DNA of 32,313 bases from the NCBI GenBank assembly GCA_031276295.1, contig JAISNI010000090.1:1-32313 (forward strand), read 5' to 3'. Origin of the DNA: Treponema sp. GTDB taxonomy: Bacteria; Spirochaetota; Spirochaetia; Treponematales; Breznakiellaceae. Each line of letters opens with the position of its first letter. The first letter of the stretch is position 1. A program made the position numbers and the translations under genes. This document shows positions 23,531 to 31,195 of the stretch, in pieces. The notes under the pieces are model-generated. The model was not told the DNA's origin. It did no database searches and saw only the letters and a list, made by a program, of their open reading frames with translations.

Positions 23531-23558
23531 ATTATATTTATATTAACAATTTTGTAAA
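23531..23558 (-). promoter_or_regulatory. ispE promoter, very short leader
   Basis: TTTACA (23553-23558) and TATAAT (23531-23536) with 16-base spacing on the minus strand. Twelve bases separate the -10 from the ATG. Confidence 0.65.
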
Positions 23559-23595
23559 GAGTTTAAAAATTTTTCAATCTTGTGCCCAAAACCAG

Positions 23596-23624
23596 TTGAC
23601 AGATGTTTAAACTCTCCTTATGTT
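23596..23624 (+). promoter_or_regulatory. Promoter of the acidic-protein gene
   Basis: TTGACA (23596-23601) and TATGTT (23619-23624) with 17-base spacing, divergent from the ispE promoter. It places the transcript start near 23631 and excludes the upstream in-frame ATG at 23603. Confidence 0.6.
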
Positions 23625-23656
23625 TCAAGAGATATTTCAATCAAATGGAGAATGCT

Positions 23657-24016
23657 ATGGTTCTGTATGAGGCCATGAATACTGAACGGATTTCCAACGG
23701 TTATGCTGAGACTGGCAAGCCGGAGGACTTAAACGCCCTGGAAGAGCTTGCCTTGATGCCCTTACTTGACAGCGATGAATACGCTGATTATCGGGAAGAG
23801 CCGCTTCCGCCCTTCTTTCTCTTTGATGATGACGATGAAGAGGAGGATGATGTTGATGAGGAGGATAATTTCGACGATATGGACGATGCCTTCCATGACG
23901 ATTTCGATGATGAGGATGATGATTTTGATGACGACGATGAATTCGATGATGATGATGAGGACGAAGAGGAGTACGACTACGATGATGATGTAGACTACGA
24001 CGATTTTAGCGAATAA
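23657..24016 (+). CDS. Small protein with an extremely acidic C-terminal half
   Basis: I do not recognise a family. From the ATG at 23657 (GGAG six bases upstream) the protein has 119 residues. The first 50 are ordinary (MVLYEAMNTERISNGYAETG, then LNALEELALMPLLDSDEY, a likely short helix). Residues 57-119 contain 47 Asp or Glu out of 63, broken by regularly spaced Phe and Tyr. The coding DNA there is a GAT/GAC/GAG-rich low-complexity run. Such tails occur in RNA-polymerase delta subunits and in nucleic-acid mimics or cation-binding proteins; nothing decides between these. It has its own promoter, is divergent from ispE, and is followed by a hairpin-rich spacer. Confidence 0.7.
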   Translation: MVLYEAMNTERISNGYAETGKPEDLNALEELALMPLLDSDEYADYREEPLPPFFLFDDDDEEEDDVDEEDNFDDMDDAFHDDFDDEDDDFDDDDEFDDDDEDEEEYDYDDDVDYDDFSE

Positions 24017-24052
24017 GTTTGAGTAGTCTATCCAAAGGAAGCCTCATAAGGT

Positions 24053-24183
24053 GAATTTTTTTGCCCGGTGTGCCTTTGACATGCCTTCAGGCAAAAATTT
24101 CGATTATCGGGGTTCCTTTGGGAGTTTGTACATTTATCCTCATTATTAGGGATAGGGCATGAGGGCAAAGTCCTGCAAACTCC
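24053..24183 (+). repeat. Hairpin-rich spacer after the acidic-protein gene, sharing a core with copy B
   Basis: GAATTTTTTTGCC (24053-24065) mirrors GGCAAAAATTTC (24090-24101) with one mismatch, and GGAGTTTG (24121-24128) mirrors CAAACTCC (24176-24183). CGATTATCGGGG at 24101-24112 also occurs at 5374-5385, with a similar GCAAAAA lead-in and a following AGTTTG, so part of this spacer looks related to the inner segment of repeat copy B. It may also terminate the acidic gene. A GGGG/CCCC hairpin near 24227-24238 lies just past the rsfS stop. Confidence 0.45.
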
Positions 24184-24247
24184 GGGGCAGACTTCTGTCT
24201 ATAGGGCTCTGTGGCTTAGTAGAGGGGGCTATCCCCGCTTCGGCGCC

Positions 24248-24640
24248 TTAAACGGGCGGTTTGTCGGCGTCCTGATAGATGATGGAAGCCGCAGCCCAGA
24301 GCCGTTCCAATTCGTAAAAGGAACGCGCTTTGGATGTCATCAGATGAACAACAATGGCCCCCAGGTCAATTAAACTCCACTCTTCTCCCTCGCGGGGCTT
24401 GGGGGAGCGCCTGAGCGTCTCTATGCCTCTCTCGCGGGTAAAGTCTCTGATATGCCGTTCCAGGCCGTAGAGGTGTGTGCTGCTGGACACCGTGCCGATC
24501 ACGAAAAAATCGGTCCAAAAGTTGATCTTTCTCATGTCCATTACAAGGACATCGCCGCCTTTGTGTTCGGAGAGGAGCTTGCCTATATCTACCGCGGTTT
24601 GCTCCGTTGTATGCGCTTTCGCTTTATTCACCTGTAACAT
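24248..24640 (-). CDS. rsfS: Ribosome silencing factor RsfS (Iojap family)
   Basis: RsfS binds ribosomal protein uL14 and blocks joining of the subunits when nutrients are scarce. The 130 residues show the DUF143 fold: DIGKLLSEHKGGDVLVMDM, FWTDFFVIGTVSSSTHL (family: T-D-(F/Y)-F-(V/I)), RERGIETLRRSPKPREGEEWSLIDLGAIVVHL (broken here only for reading: REGEEWSLIDLG is the signature) and the closing YELERLW. The ATG at 24638-24640 with AGGGGA four bases before it is chosen; it overlaps the LCP gene's end by 17 bases. It is the last gene of the rplU-to-rsfS block, where rsfS commonly follows nadD and yqeK. Confidence 0.93.
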   Translation of the reverse strand: MLQVNKAKAHTTEQTAVDIGKLLSEHKGGDVLVMDMRKINFWTDFFVIGTVSSSTHLYGLERHIRDFTRERGIETLRRSPKPREGEEWSLIDLGAIVVHLMTSKARSFYELERLWAAASIIYQDADKPPV

Positions 24641-25838
24641 ATCGTCCCCTGAAATCCTTTCCGATGATAAGTGTAAAATCCGATCGGTATTCATAATTCT
24701 GTAGATTCATGTCTAGTTCCATACTGTCTGAACTTAGAGCTTCAAAACGTATATTATTGCACTGTATAATAGCCCCCAACGCTCGAGCCGCATTTTCAAA
24801 GCCAGATCGGTCAATAATAACCGTTTTTTCATATTGGTTGTTGTCGGCATTGCCGATTGAGATAACATCGTAGCCGAAGCCCCGTAGCAATTCCGCGGTC
24901 CTGCCCGCAAGCCCGTTAGTGGGGGTCCCGTTGAGCACTTCTACCGTATATACCCTGTCGGTCATGGAGCCTTCCGATTGGCGTACCAGGGAACTGAGGG
25001 CCTGGCGTACAAAGTCCTTGATCAGGTTGCCGTTATACAGGGGGAAGATAAGGGTCTTCCCTGAAACCGTGCGGACATTCCCTCCTACCGACTGGATATT
25101 GATCCTGTCCCTGTCCATCCTGGAAAATTCATCAAAGAGGCGGCTTCGGGCGCGCTGGCTCATGCCTGTCCGGATCATGGTCTGGAACAGAGGTGCTATT
25201 ATGGGGTGCTTGAGGTATTCATTCTGCTCCCCCCACCGCTTCAGGAGGCCCAGAAAGAAACGCTGCCGGCGGAATACCGCCAGTTCGCGGTCCTCTTCGG
25301 ACAGTTCGTAACTTACATAGAGCTTTGCCTTATCGCCGTCCAGACGGGTCATGCCCGATGGAAAGAGGATAAGTTCTTCCTCGTTTACAATGCGTACCGG
25401 GCTTGGAATAAACAATTCCACCCCTTCAATTAAATCCACCATCCTTCCCAGGTTGTTTAGTTCAATGATCAGGGAAAAATTGATAGTATCGATACCCAGG
25501 AGGTTTTCTATTTCATTTTCAAAAATTGAAATTCTCTGCGGATCGTAGACCGTATCGATACGGTCTACCCGGTTTATCCTTTGGAGGATAAGCCCGACTT
25601 CTCCGGGGATGTCAAATATTGCCGCCCGTTTGGTAACGGGGTAGTACATCAGTACATAGGAACTGAGCGGCTTTCCCTGGTCTTCAATGACAAAAAGGGT
25701 ATTGATCACCTTGTCCCCGGAAAGCGATTCCGCTATCGGATCTATACGGAGTATCCACGCAACAAACACAATACCTATGCCCAGAAGGAATATAATTGCT
25801 CCCAAGAGTATCGCGCTTGCGTCAAATTTGCTCTTCAC
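24624..25838 (-). CDS. LytR-CpsA-Psr-like membrane protein with LytR_C domain, catalytic residues altered
   Basis: Residues 9-29 are one membrane helix; the rest should be periplasmic. Residues 44-200 align with the LCP phosphotransferase fold: LLGIDTINFSLIIELNNLG, MVDLIEGVELF, LDGDKAKLYVSYEL and VFRRQRFFLGLLKRW are all recognisable. However, the canonical IPRDT reads IPGE (77-80) and the YVRxR motif reads YVSYE (174-178), so key arginine and aspartate residues are missing. Near residue 296 a LytR_C domain follows (VEVLNGTPTNGLAGRTAELL). It has 404 residues and lies between nadD-yqeK and rsfS, a position often held by LytR_C proteins. Teichoic acid transfer is unlikely in a spirochete; a structural or binding role is my inference. 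Confidence 0.8.
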   Translation of the reverse strand: MKSKFDASAILLGAIIFLLGIGIVFVAWILRIDPIAESLSGDKVINTLFVIEDQGKPLSSYVLMYYPVTKRAAIFDIPGEVGLILQRINRVDRIDTVYDPQRISIFENEIENLLGIDTINFSLIIELNNLGRMVDLIEGVELFIPSPVRIVNEEELILFPSGMTRLDGDKAKLYVSYELSEEDRELAVFRRQRFFLGLLKRWGEQNEYLKHPIIAPLFQTMIRTGMSQRARSRLFDEFSRMDRDRINIQSVGGNVRTVSGKTLIFPLYNGNLIKDFVRQALSSLVRQSEGSMTDRVYTVEVLNGTPTNGLAGRTAELLRGFGYDVISIGNADNNQYEKTVIIDRSGFENAARALGAIIQCNNIRFEALSSDSMELDMNLQNYEYRSDFTLIIGKDFRGRYVTGE

Positions 25839-25882
25839 CGGTTTTTCCTTAATCCGATAAACTCCTGTCAGCCGGCCGTACT

Positions 25883-27130
25883 TTATGGGCTGTGATGATT
25901 TTTTTTCTTTTGCATTGCCGCAAGCAGTCGCCGGGTACCATAGGAAATATCGGCAGCCTGGGAACGCAGATAGGCTACCGTGCTATCCAGCACCGCGGCT
26001 AAAAGTTCCTCAAGACCGGCGCCGGAACAGAGGTCTCGCAACGCAGGATCCACATTGCGCCGCGATACTTCTATCTTGTCGGCTATATACACAACCTTTC
26101 CGATATCCCCCATATCAACGCTGCCTATGGTATGCAGGCGCACCGCCTCAAGGATGTCGGTATTATATATGCCGAAGCGTTGTTGAAGCAATACCGCGGC
26201 AGCCCTGCCGTGCAGCAGGGAAGGCTTCTTCTTTTCCAGCTTACTCATCCTCTGACCGTCGGCCAGAGCCAGGGTAACAAGTTCATCCTCGGAACAGGAT
26301 TTGCATATATCATGGGCAATGCCCGCGAGGTACCCTGCCCGCCGGTCAAGCCCGTACCGGCCGCAAAGGTCCCAGCAGAGCAGGGCGGTATTCCGGGAAT
26401 GGAGGAACCGCGCCTGGCTGAGGCTCATGCGCGCTTCATCTTCTATGCGGGCAATGGTTTCCCATGAAGGGGACCCCGCGGACGGTTCGGCGGCCTCTGT
26501 ACCGCAACGGGCTGCGCCTTCCCCAACCGGGGAATCGCACCCTTCAGGGGCGTCTTCTTTGCAGCCGTAAAGGCGCCTGCCTTCGATGATGCGGCGGACG
26601 CCCGCAGGAACCAGAAAACGCCACGCGGAGCGGCTCTGAATGAGTTCCCGTATCATGTTGGAGGAGATGCCCAGCAGTTCATTGTTAAGGTCCAGGTAAG
26701 GGTAGGGAAAATCGTTTTTCTCAGGCATTATACGGCGGGCAACGATGATGTCCGTCTTTTCCGCAATTTCAGATGCCCGCCGCCATTGGGTAAAATTTAC
26801 CGCAAGATCATCCCCCAGAATAAGGCCGAGTTTTGTATCGGGGCGGTAGCGTTCATAGATATAGTCTATGGTATCTATCGTAAAAGAAACCCCTTCACGG
26901 CGGATTTCACAGTCATCTATTCCCAGCCAGGGTATTCCGGACGCAGAGGCCAAGAGCATATCGATCCTGTCCCTAGGGGAAGGGCTTTCGGCGCCTAATT
27001 TGAAGGGAGAACGGTATGCGGGAATCAGAAGGATACGGTCGTAAGAGAACACGGTATGAACCATCTCCGCAAGGTGGAGGTGGCCGTTATGTACGGGGTT
27101 AAAACTTCCTCCAAGAATTGCCAGTTTCAC
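25883..27130 (-). CDS. nadD: Fused nicotinate-nucleotide adenylyltransferase (NadD) and YqeK-type HD hydrolase
   Basis: Residues 1-200 are NadD, which adenylates nicotinate mononucleotide in NAD synthesis: GGSFNPVHNGH at 7-17, the RSPFK loop, and ISSNMIRELI at about 155-164 (family ISSTxIR). A linker rich in G, E, P and S (about 200-230) leads to an HD phosphohydrolase of the YqeK family: FLHSRNTALLCWDL, AGIAHDICKSC with His273-Asp274, SLLHGRAAAVLL, and HTIGSVDMGDIGKVVYIADKIE. YqeK enzymes split Ap4A. The two are usually separate adjacent genes, but here they are one reading frame of 415 residues. The ATG overlaps the obg stop by four bases. Confidence 0.93.
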   Translation of the reverse strand: MKLAILGGSFNPVHNGHLHLAEMVHTVFSYDRILLIPAYRSPFKLGAESPSPRDRIDMLLASASGIPWLGIDDCEIRREGVSFTIDTIDYIYERYRPDTKLGLILGDDLAVNFTQWRRASEIAEKTDIIVARRIMPEKNDFPYPYLDLNNELLGISSNMIRELIQSRSAWRFLVPAGVRRIIEGRRLYGCKEDAPEGCDSPVGEGAARCGTEAAEPSAGSPSWETIARIEDEARMSLSQARFLHSRNTALLCWDLCGRYGLDRRAGYLAGIAHDICKSCSEDELVTLALADGQRMSKLEKKKPSLLHGRAAAVLLQQRFGIYNTDILEAVRLHTIGSVDMGDIGKVVYIADKIEVSRRNVDPALRDLCSGAGLEELLAAVLDSTVAYLRSQAADISYGTRRLLAAMQKKKNHHSP

Positions 27131-28230
27131 GGATTCTCAGATTCCTCCAGATCAAATGCTGCATATACATCCCCTTGAGAACTTTCTCTCCGGGCATTAT
27201 CATCAGAACCGTCCTTTTCGGCTTGCCCTTCCGCCTTACCGCTTCCGCTTTCCCTTGCCAGCCTCGCTATGCGCCGGGCCAGTTCCTGTATGCCCTGGCC
27301 TGAAAAAACCGAAACCCCCAGTATCTCTTCATCGGGGAAATTTCTCTTCAGTTCTTCAAGGCGGTCTGCCGTCCCTTCCAGATCCAGCTTGGAACCTGCA
27401 ATAAGCCGTTTCTTTTGTACCAGTTCAGGAGAAAAAGCCTCAAGTTCCCGATAGAGGACGGTAAAGGCTTCAAGGTAATTCTCCCCGGAAAGGTCGATGA
27501 GGAAAACCAGTGCCTGGGTACGGGAAATATGCCTGAGGAAGCGTATTCCCAGCCCCGCGCCGCCGGAAGCGCCTTCTATAAGCCCCGGAATGTCGGCAAG
27601 AATGATATCATCATCCTCAAAGTGAAGTATTCCCAGATTGGGTATCTTTGTGGTAAAGGGATAGGAGGCAATTTTCGGCCTGGCGTTTGTATAACGGTCC
27701 AGAAGGCTGGATTTGCCCGCATTGGGAAAGCCTACCAGTCCTATATCCGCCATTATTTGAAGCTCAACCCTGATACGGCGCTTGTCCCCAGGTTTACCCG
27801 GCAGGGCTTTCTGCGGGGCCTGATTCACCGATGACTTAAAGTGGATATTACCCCAGCCTCCATTCCCGCCTTTAAGGTAGACAAAATCGCCCTGGTCCTT
27901 ACCGAAATCGCGGATCAATTCACCGGTTTCGGCATCCTTAATGACCGAACCCGGCGGCAGGGGAATGACCGTATCGGCGCCGTTCCTGCCGTACCGCCCC
28001 CTGCCTTCACCATCGCGGCCGTTTTCCGCCCGAAAGATCTGCTGGTAGCGCAGGTGGGAAAGGGTGCGGAGGTTCTTCCGCAGGGTAAAAATCACGTTCC
28101 CGCCCCTACCGCCGTCTCCGCCTGAAGGTCCGCCTCTGGGAACAAATTTTTCCCGCCGGAAGGCTACGCAGCCGTTTCCGCCCTTGCCGGAGGAAATTTC
28201 AATTACCGCTTCGTCAGCAAATTTTTCCAT
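27127..28230 (-). CDS. obgE: GTPase Obg (ribosome assembly)
   Basis: Obg acts in assembly of the large ribosomal subunit and in stress signalling. The 367 residues have the glycine-rich Obg domain (SSGKGGNGCVAFRREK, GGPSGGDGGRGG, up to about 158) and a G domain: P-loop GFPNAGKSS at 167-175, PFTTKIPNLG, and ADIPGLIEGASGGAGLG. The guanine-recognition motif NKxD reads SKLD (280-283) and the G5 SA reads SV (307-308). The OCT domain of some Obg proteins is replaced by a short acidic, polar tail. The ATG at 28228-28230 gives the family start; an in-frame TTG lies 9 bases upstream. No ribosome binding site is visible. Confidence 0.94.
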   Translation of the reverse strand: MEKFADEAVIEISSGKGGNGCVAFRREKFVPRGGPSGGDGGRGGNVIFTLRKNLRTLSHLRYQQIFRAENGRDGEGRGRYGRNGADTVIPLPPGSVIKDAETGELIRDFGKDQGDFVYLKGGNGGWGNIHFKSSVNQAPQKALPGKPGDKRRIRVELQIMADIGLVGFPNAGKSSLLDRYTNARPKIASYPFTTKIPNLGILHFEDDDIILADIPGLIEGASGGAGLGIRFLRHISRTQALVFLIDLSGENYLEAFTVLYRELEAFSPELVQKKRLIAGSKLDLEGTADRLEELKRNFPDEEILGVSVFSGQGIQELARRIARLARESGSGKAEGQAEKDGSDDNARRESSQGDVYAAFDLEESENP

Positions 28231-28399
28231 ACATTGCAACTAAAGCGCGGCGAGAATTACCGATAGAACCTCAATCTGCGTTCATTTTGCTTCTTTAAAA
28301 TAATCACAAACTGCCAGCCGGAACAAATTCCGCTTTCAATTCCATCTGATCGACCTCTTTATCCGGGCTATTGAATCAGGTCTTGCGGCATTTACAGGG

Positions 28400-28657
28400 T
28401 CAGGAGTTTACCGGGATAACGCCGGCCAGTTTCCGGCCCCGGCGCTGGCTAAAGGTAACGGTTCCGTCAACCTTCGCAAAAAGGGTATAATCCCCTCCCA
28501 AGCCGACATTGATCCCCGGATGGATTTTGGTTCCTCGCTGCCGTGCGATAATAGTCCCCGCCTTTACAAACGAGCCTCCCGATGCCTTTATACCTAAATA
28601 TTGGGGGTTGGAATCCCGTCCGTTCTTTGCTCCGCTGCCGCCCCGTTTACGCGCCAT
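28400..28657 (-). CDS. rpmA: 50S ribosomal protein bL27
   Basis: bL27 reaches the peptidyl-transferase centre. The 85 residues match fully: [19 protein letters not shown], then [40 protein letters not shown] and [15 protein letters not shown]. The N-terminus starts MARKRGG directly and carries no cleavable extension ending in a Prp site, which firmicute bL27 has, although a Prp-type protease is encoded next door. GGAG lies eight bases before the ATG, inside the end of the prp gene. The 169 bases between this gene and obg (28231-28399) hold only a weak CGGAA/TTCCG hairpin near 28320. Confidence 0.97.
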   Translation of the reverse strand: MARKRGGSGAKNGRDSNPQYLGIKASGGSFVKAGTIIARQRGTKIHPGINVGLGGDYTLFAKVDGTVTFSQRRGRKLAGVIPVNS

Positions 28658-28662
28658 AGTTT

Positions 28663-29013
28663 TTACTCCATTAAATTAATAGTATGATGCTGATGCACCT
28701 TCATCCTGCAATAAGCGGGGTATTCCCCTGCGATTGATGCAAGCCCTGTGATCAAAAAAAGACCCGCGGCAGAGAGAAAATCCCTGCCCGCCTGGGTATA
28801 TTCAAGTTTCAGATCGAAAAGACCTCGTTCCGGCGTCTTGCTCCATACCTTGATACCTTCCGCTTCGGATAGTATCTTGTGAGCCGTCCCCGCAAGAACC
28901 GAGACCGCCGCGCATACTATATCACCGCCCTTGGGCGCCGCACCCGCGTGGCCCGCGATTGTGCAGGAACTGAGAACCCCCGCGCCGTCCATAACCACAT
29001 CAATTTCGATCAT
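28663..29013 (-). CDS. prp: Prp-family cysteine protease (ribosomal-processing, YsxB-like)
   Basis: Prp removes the N-terminal extension of bL27 in firmicutes and relatives and is nearly always encoded between rplU and rpmA, as here. The 116 residues show the catalytic block [20 protein letters not shown] with His22 and Cys34, followed by the [10 protein letters not shown] helix and the C-terminal [10 protein letters not shown] region. The ATG at 29011-29013 lies 7 bases after the rplU stop; an upstream TTG would overlap rplU. Since the neighbouring bL27 shows no extension to remove, the natural substrate in this organism is open. Confidence 0.9.
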   Translation of the reverse strand: MIEIDVVMDGAGVLSSCTIAGHAGAAPKGGDIVCAAVSVLAGTAHKILSEAEGIKVWSKTPERGLFDLKLEYTQAGRDFLSAAGLFLITGLASIAGEYPAYCRMKVHQHHTINLME

Positions 29014-29020
29014 GGTATGC

Positions 29021-29341
29021 TTAGACCGCGGTAATATCCTCAATGGTGATGATAGAATACTGCTGTCTGTGCCCTGTTTTGCGGCGGTAATCCTTCTTGG
29101 GTTTATACTTAAAGACGATGATCTTAGCGCCTTTTACATGCGATTCCACCTTGGCGCTTACCCTAGCGCCCTGCACATAGGGCGAACCGATGTTGAAGGG
29201 CGTCCCGCTTTCTCCGCCGAGGAGGAGGACGGTATCAATCTCAATGCCCGTCCCGGGTTCGGCGTCTATACGGTCAACCTTTAGTGTTGCCCCCTTTTCC
29301 GCCTTGTATTGCTTACCTTTAAAATCAATGAGTGCATACAT
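29021..29341 (-). CDS. rplU: 50S ribosomal protein bL21
   Basis: bL21 binds 23S rRNA. The 106 residues match the family: MYALIDFKGKQYKAEKGATL, VDRIDAEPGTGIEIDTVLLL, VQGARVSAKVESHVKGAKI, and the signature FKYKPKKDYRRKTGHRQQYS near the end. AAGGA lies seven bases before the ATG at 29339-29341. It is the first gene of the block running to rsfS, with a strong promoter upstream. The AT-rich leader of about 35 bases contains GTTATATTGTAAC-like dyad sequence but no clear bL21/r-protein leader structure. Confidence 0.97.
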   Translation of the reverse strand: MYALIDFKGKQYKAEKGATLKVDRIDAEPGTGIEIDTVLLLGGESGTPFNIGSPYVQGARVSAKVESHVKGAKIIVFKYKPKKDYRRKTGHRQQYSIITIEDITAV

Positions 29342-29382
29342 GAATATATCCTTAGTTACAATATAACAATATAAGAGAGATT

Positions 29383-29411
29383 TTTATACCACAAATAGAC
29401 TTACAGGTCAA
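29383..29411 (-). promoter_or_regulatory. Promoter of the rplU-prp-rpmA unit
   Basis: TTGACC (29406-29411) and TATAAA (29383-29388) with 17-base spacing on the minus strand. The transcript start would fall about 35 bases before the rplU ATG. Confidence 0.7.
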
Positions 29412-29467
29412 GGGGGTTGAAAATAGAATTGTCAAGACCGCGCCGGAAACGGCAACTCCGGTTTGCC

Positions 29468-29494
29468 TTGTTCCGATAATAAACATGATATACT
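29468..29494 (+). promoter_or_regulatory. Candidate promoter of the GH4 gene
   Basis: TATACT (29489-29494) is a good -10 box; TTGTTC (29468-29473) is a possible -35 at a short 15-base spacing. The leader would be about 13 bases, containing AGGAG. Confidence 0.4.
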
Positions 29495-29513
29495 AAGGCA
29501 ACAGGAGCAAACG

Positions 29514-30830
29514 ATGAAGAAGATCGCTTTTATTGGAGCGGGAAGTTTCGGTTTTACCAGGACGCTGGTAAAGGATATTCTCACATTTCCGGCCTTTTCG
29601 GACTGCGAAATCGCCTTGATGGATATAAACACGGAGCGGCTTGACTATATCAGCCGCGCGGTTGCTAAAATCGTAAAACAGGGTAATTACGGGGCCAGGG
29701 TAATGGCTACGACCGACAGGGCGCAGGCGCTTGAAGGCGCCGACGGGGTGCTTATCACGATTTTGGCCGGAGGGGTGCAGGTATTCCGTACCGACATTGA
29801 GATACCTAAAAAGTACGGCATTGATACCAACGTGGGGGATACCCGCGGGCCTTCGGGCATTTTCCGGTTTTTAAGGACTGCGCCGGTGATGGTGGAGATA
29901 TGCCGCGATATTGAAAAGTATGCGCCCAAGGCGGTGGTGCTTAATTACACCAACCCTATGGCCATGCTCTGTAGGACCATGCAGAGCGAAACCAAACTTA
30001 ACATCACCGGGCTTTGCCATAGCGTGCAGGGTACCGCGGAGATGCTGGCGCGCTGGATAGGCGCCGATTTTGAAAAGGAGGTGAGCTACCTTTGCGCGGG
30101 GATCAACCACCAGGCTTTTTATCTGGAGTACAAGGTGAACGGCGAAGACGCCTATCCCCGTATCCGTGAGGCAATAAAACGGCCCGAGGTCTACAATGAG
30201 GAAATAGTCCGTAACGAGATGTTCAAACATCTGGATTACTATGTTACCGAATCTTCGGGGCATAACTCCGAATACAACTGGTGGTTCCGTAAACGGCCTG
30301 ATCTTATCGAAAAGTATTGTATACATGGCACCGGCTGGAATCCCGGTGAATATGCGTACATCCTTAACGAATACCTCAAGCGGGAGGATATCTGGAAGGA
30401 CGAGATCGATGAATACCTGACCCAGGAAACCGTGGATCTTACGCGGGGGCATGAATACGCCGCCTTTATCTTCAACGGTTGTTTTGGAGATAACACCGTG
30501 TTCCAATTTAACGGCAATGTCCGCAATACGGGGCTTATTGATAATCTGCCCGGAGGCTGCTGTGTCGAAGTGCCGGTTTTTGCCGGAAAAGACGGCCTGC
30601 GCGCGGTGCATGTTGGGAAGCTGCCCGCTCATCTGGCCGTCTTGGTAGGCGCCAACGCCCAAATCGAGGAACTTGCCGTGGAGGGGCATCTGAGCGGAGA
30701 CAAACGGAAGATATTCCACGCCATACTGCACGATCCTCTCTCCGCCGCGGTTTGTTCCATGCAGGAAATTGCCGACATGACGGAGGAGATGTTTGCCGCC
30801 AACAAGGATTACCTGCCCCAGTTCAAGTAG
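29514..30830 (+). CDS. melA: Glycoside hydrolase family 4, probable alpha-galactosidase
   Basis: GH4 enzymes use NAD and a divalent metal to cleave glycosides by redox-elimination in the cytoplasm. The 438-residue protein opens with the NAD-binding fold ([20 protein letters not shown], then [11 protein letters not shown]), has [15 protein letters not shown], and carries GLCHSVQGT with Cys168 and INHQAF with His199 as metal ligands; GLCHS is the form I associate with MelA-type alpha-galactosidases, as opposed to GLCNVP in phospho-glucosidases. The start at 29514 has AGGAG six bases before it. It is a single gene with no transporter or regulator beside it. Alpha-glucosidase or alpha-glucuronidase activity in the same subfamily cannot be excluded. 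Confidence 0.87.
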   Translation: MKKIAFIGAGSFGFTRTLVKDILTFPAFSDCEIALMDINTERLDYISRAVAKIVKQGNYGARVMATTDRAQALEGADGVLITILAGGVQVFRTDIEIPKKYGIDTNVGDTRGPSGIFRFLRTAPVMVEICRDIEKYAPKAVVLNYTNPMAMLCRTMQSETKLNITGLCHSVQGTAEMLARWIGADFEKEVSYLCAGINHQAFYLEYKVNGEDAYPRIREAIKRPEVYNEEIVRNEMFKHLDYYVTESSGHNSEYNWWFRKRPDLIEKYCIHGTGWNPGEYAYILNEYLKREDIWKDEIDEYLTQETVDLTRGHEYAAFIFNGCFGDNTVFQFNGNVRNTGLIDNLPGGCCVEVPVFAGKDGLRAVHVGKLPAHLAVLVGANAQIEELAVEGHLSGDKRKIFHAILHDPLSAAVCSMQEIADMTEEMFAANKDYLPQFK

Positions 30831-31195
30831 CCGATCCCCGCAAAGGCGGTTGCCGCGGAGAGCGGTACAAGGTCGCGGGAAATCCCGGAAAAAGCTGGGG
30901 GGGGGGGGGGAGGGACAACGGATCGGCGCCGAAAAGCATCCGGGAGAGGCGGCAGGGCAACAGCATTTACTTTTTTGACTTTGATATATCCTAAAAATCG
31001 CCATTTTTTTGAAGAAAAATTATCCGCGAACCTCCACCATCACGAACATAAGGGAAAATCGTAAATATTGAACAATAAGTTCGTGTTGTTGGTGTGGTTC
31101 CTGGTAAAATTTTTGAATTTCTCGGTGATTTCCCGATGTTGGAAAGTAGATGCTACTGCCCTGAGAGATACGACGGGTGATATATCCGCGGAGGC
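30831..31195. other. Gene-free spacer between the GH4 gene and a truncated gene
   Basis: No gene is supported. It contains CGGGA/TCCCG (30874-30885) as a small hairpin after the GH4 gene, a G14 tract, and an AT-rich part from about 30960 with nothing recognisable. Confidence 0.5.
30897..30910 (+). repeat. Homopolymeric G tract (14 G)
   Basis: Fourteen consecutive G residues, 66 bases after the GH4 stop. Runs this long slip during replication; in Treponema pallidum poly-G tracts upstream of tpr genes affect expression. Here no gene starts just downstream, so a role is not shown. Confidence 0.85.

Noticed and set aside
23603-23656. Upstream ATG for the acidic protein
   Set aside because: It falls upstream of the predicted transcript start (near 23631).
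29871-31004. 377-codon minus strand frame opposite the GH4 gene
   Set aside because: Antisense shadow of a well-matched GH4 gene; composition is unlike a real protein and no start signal is present.
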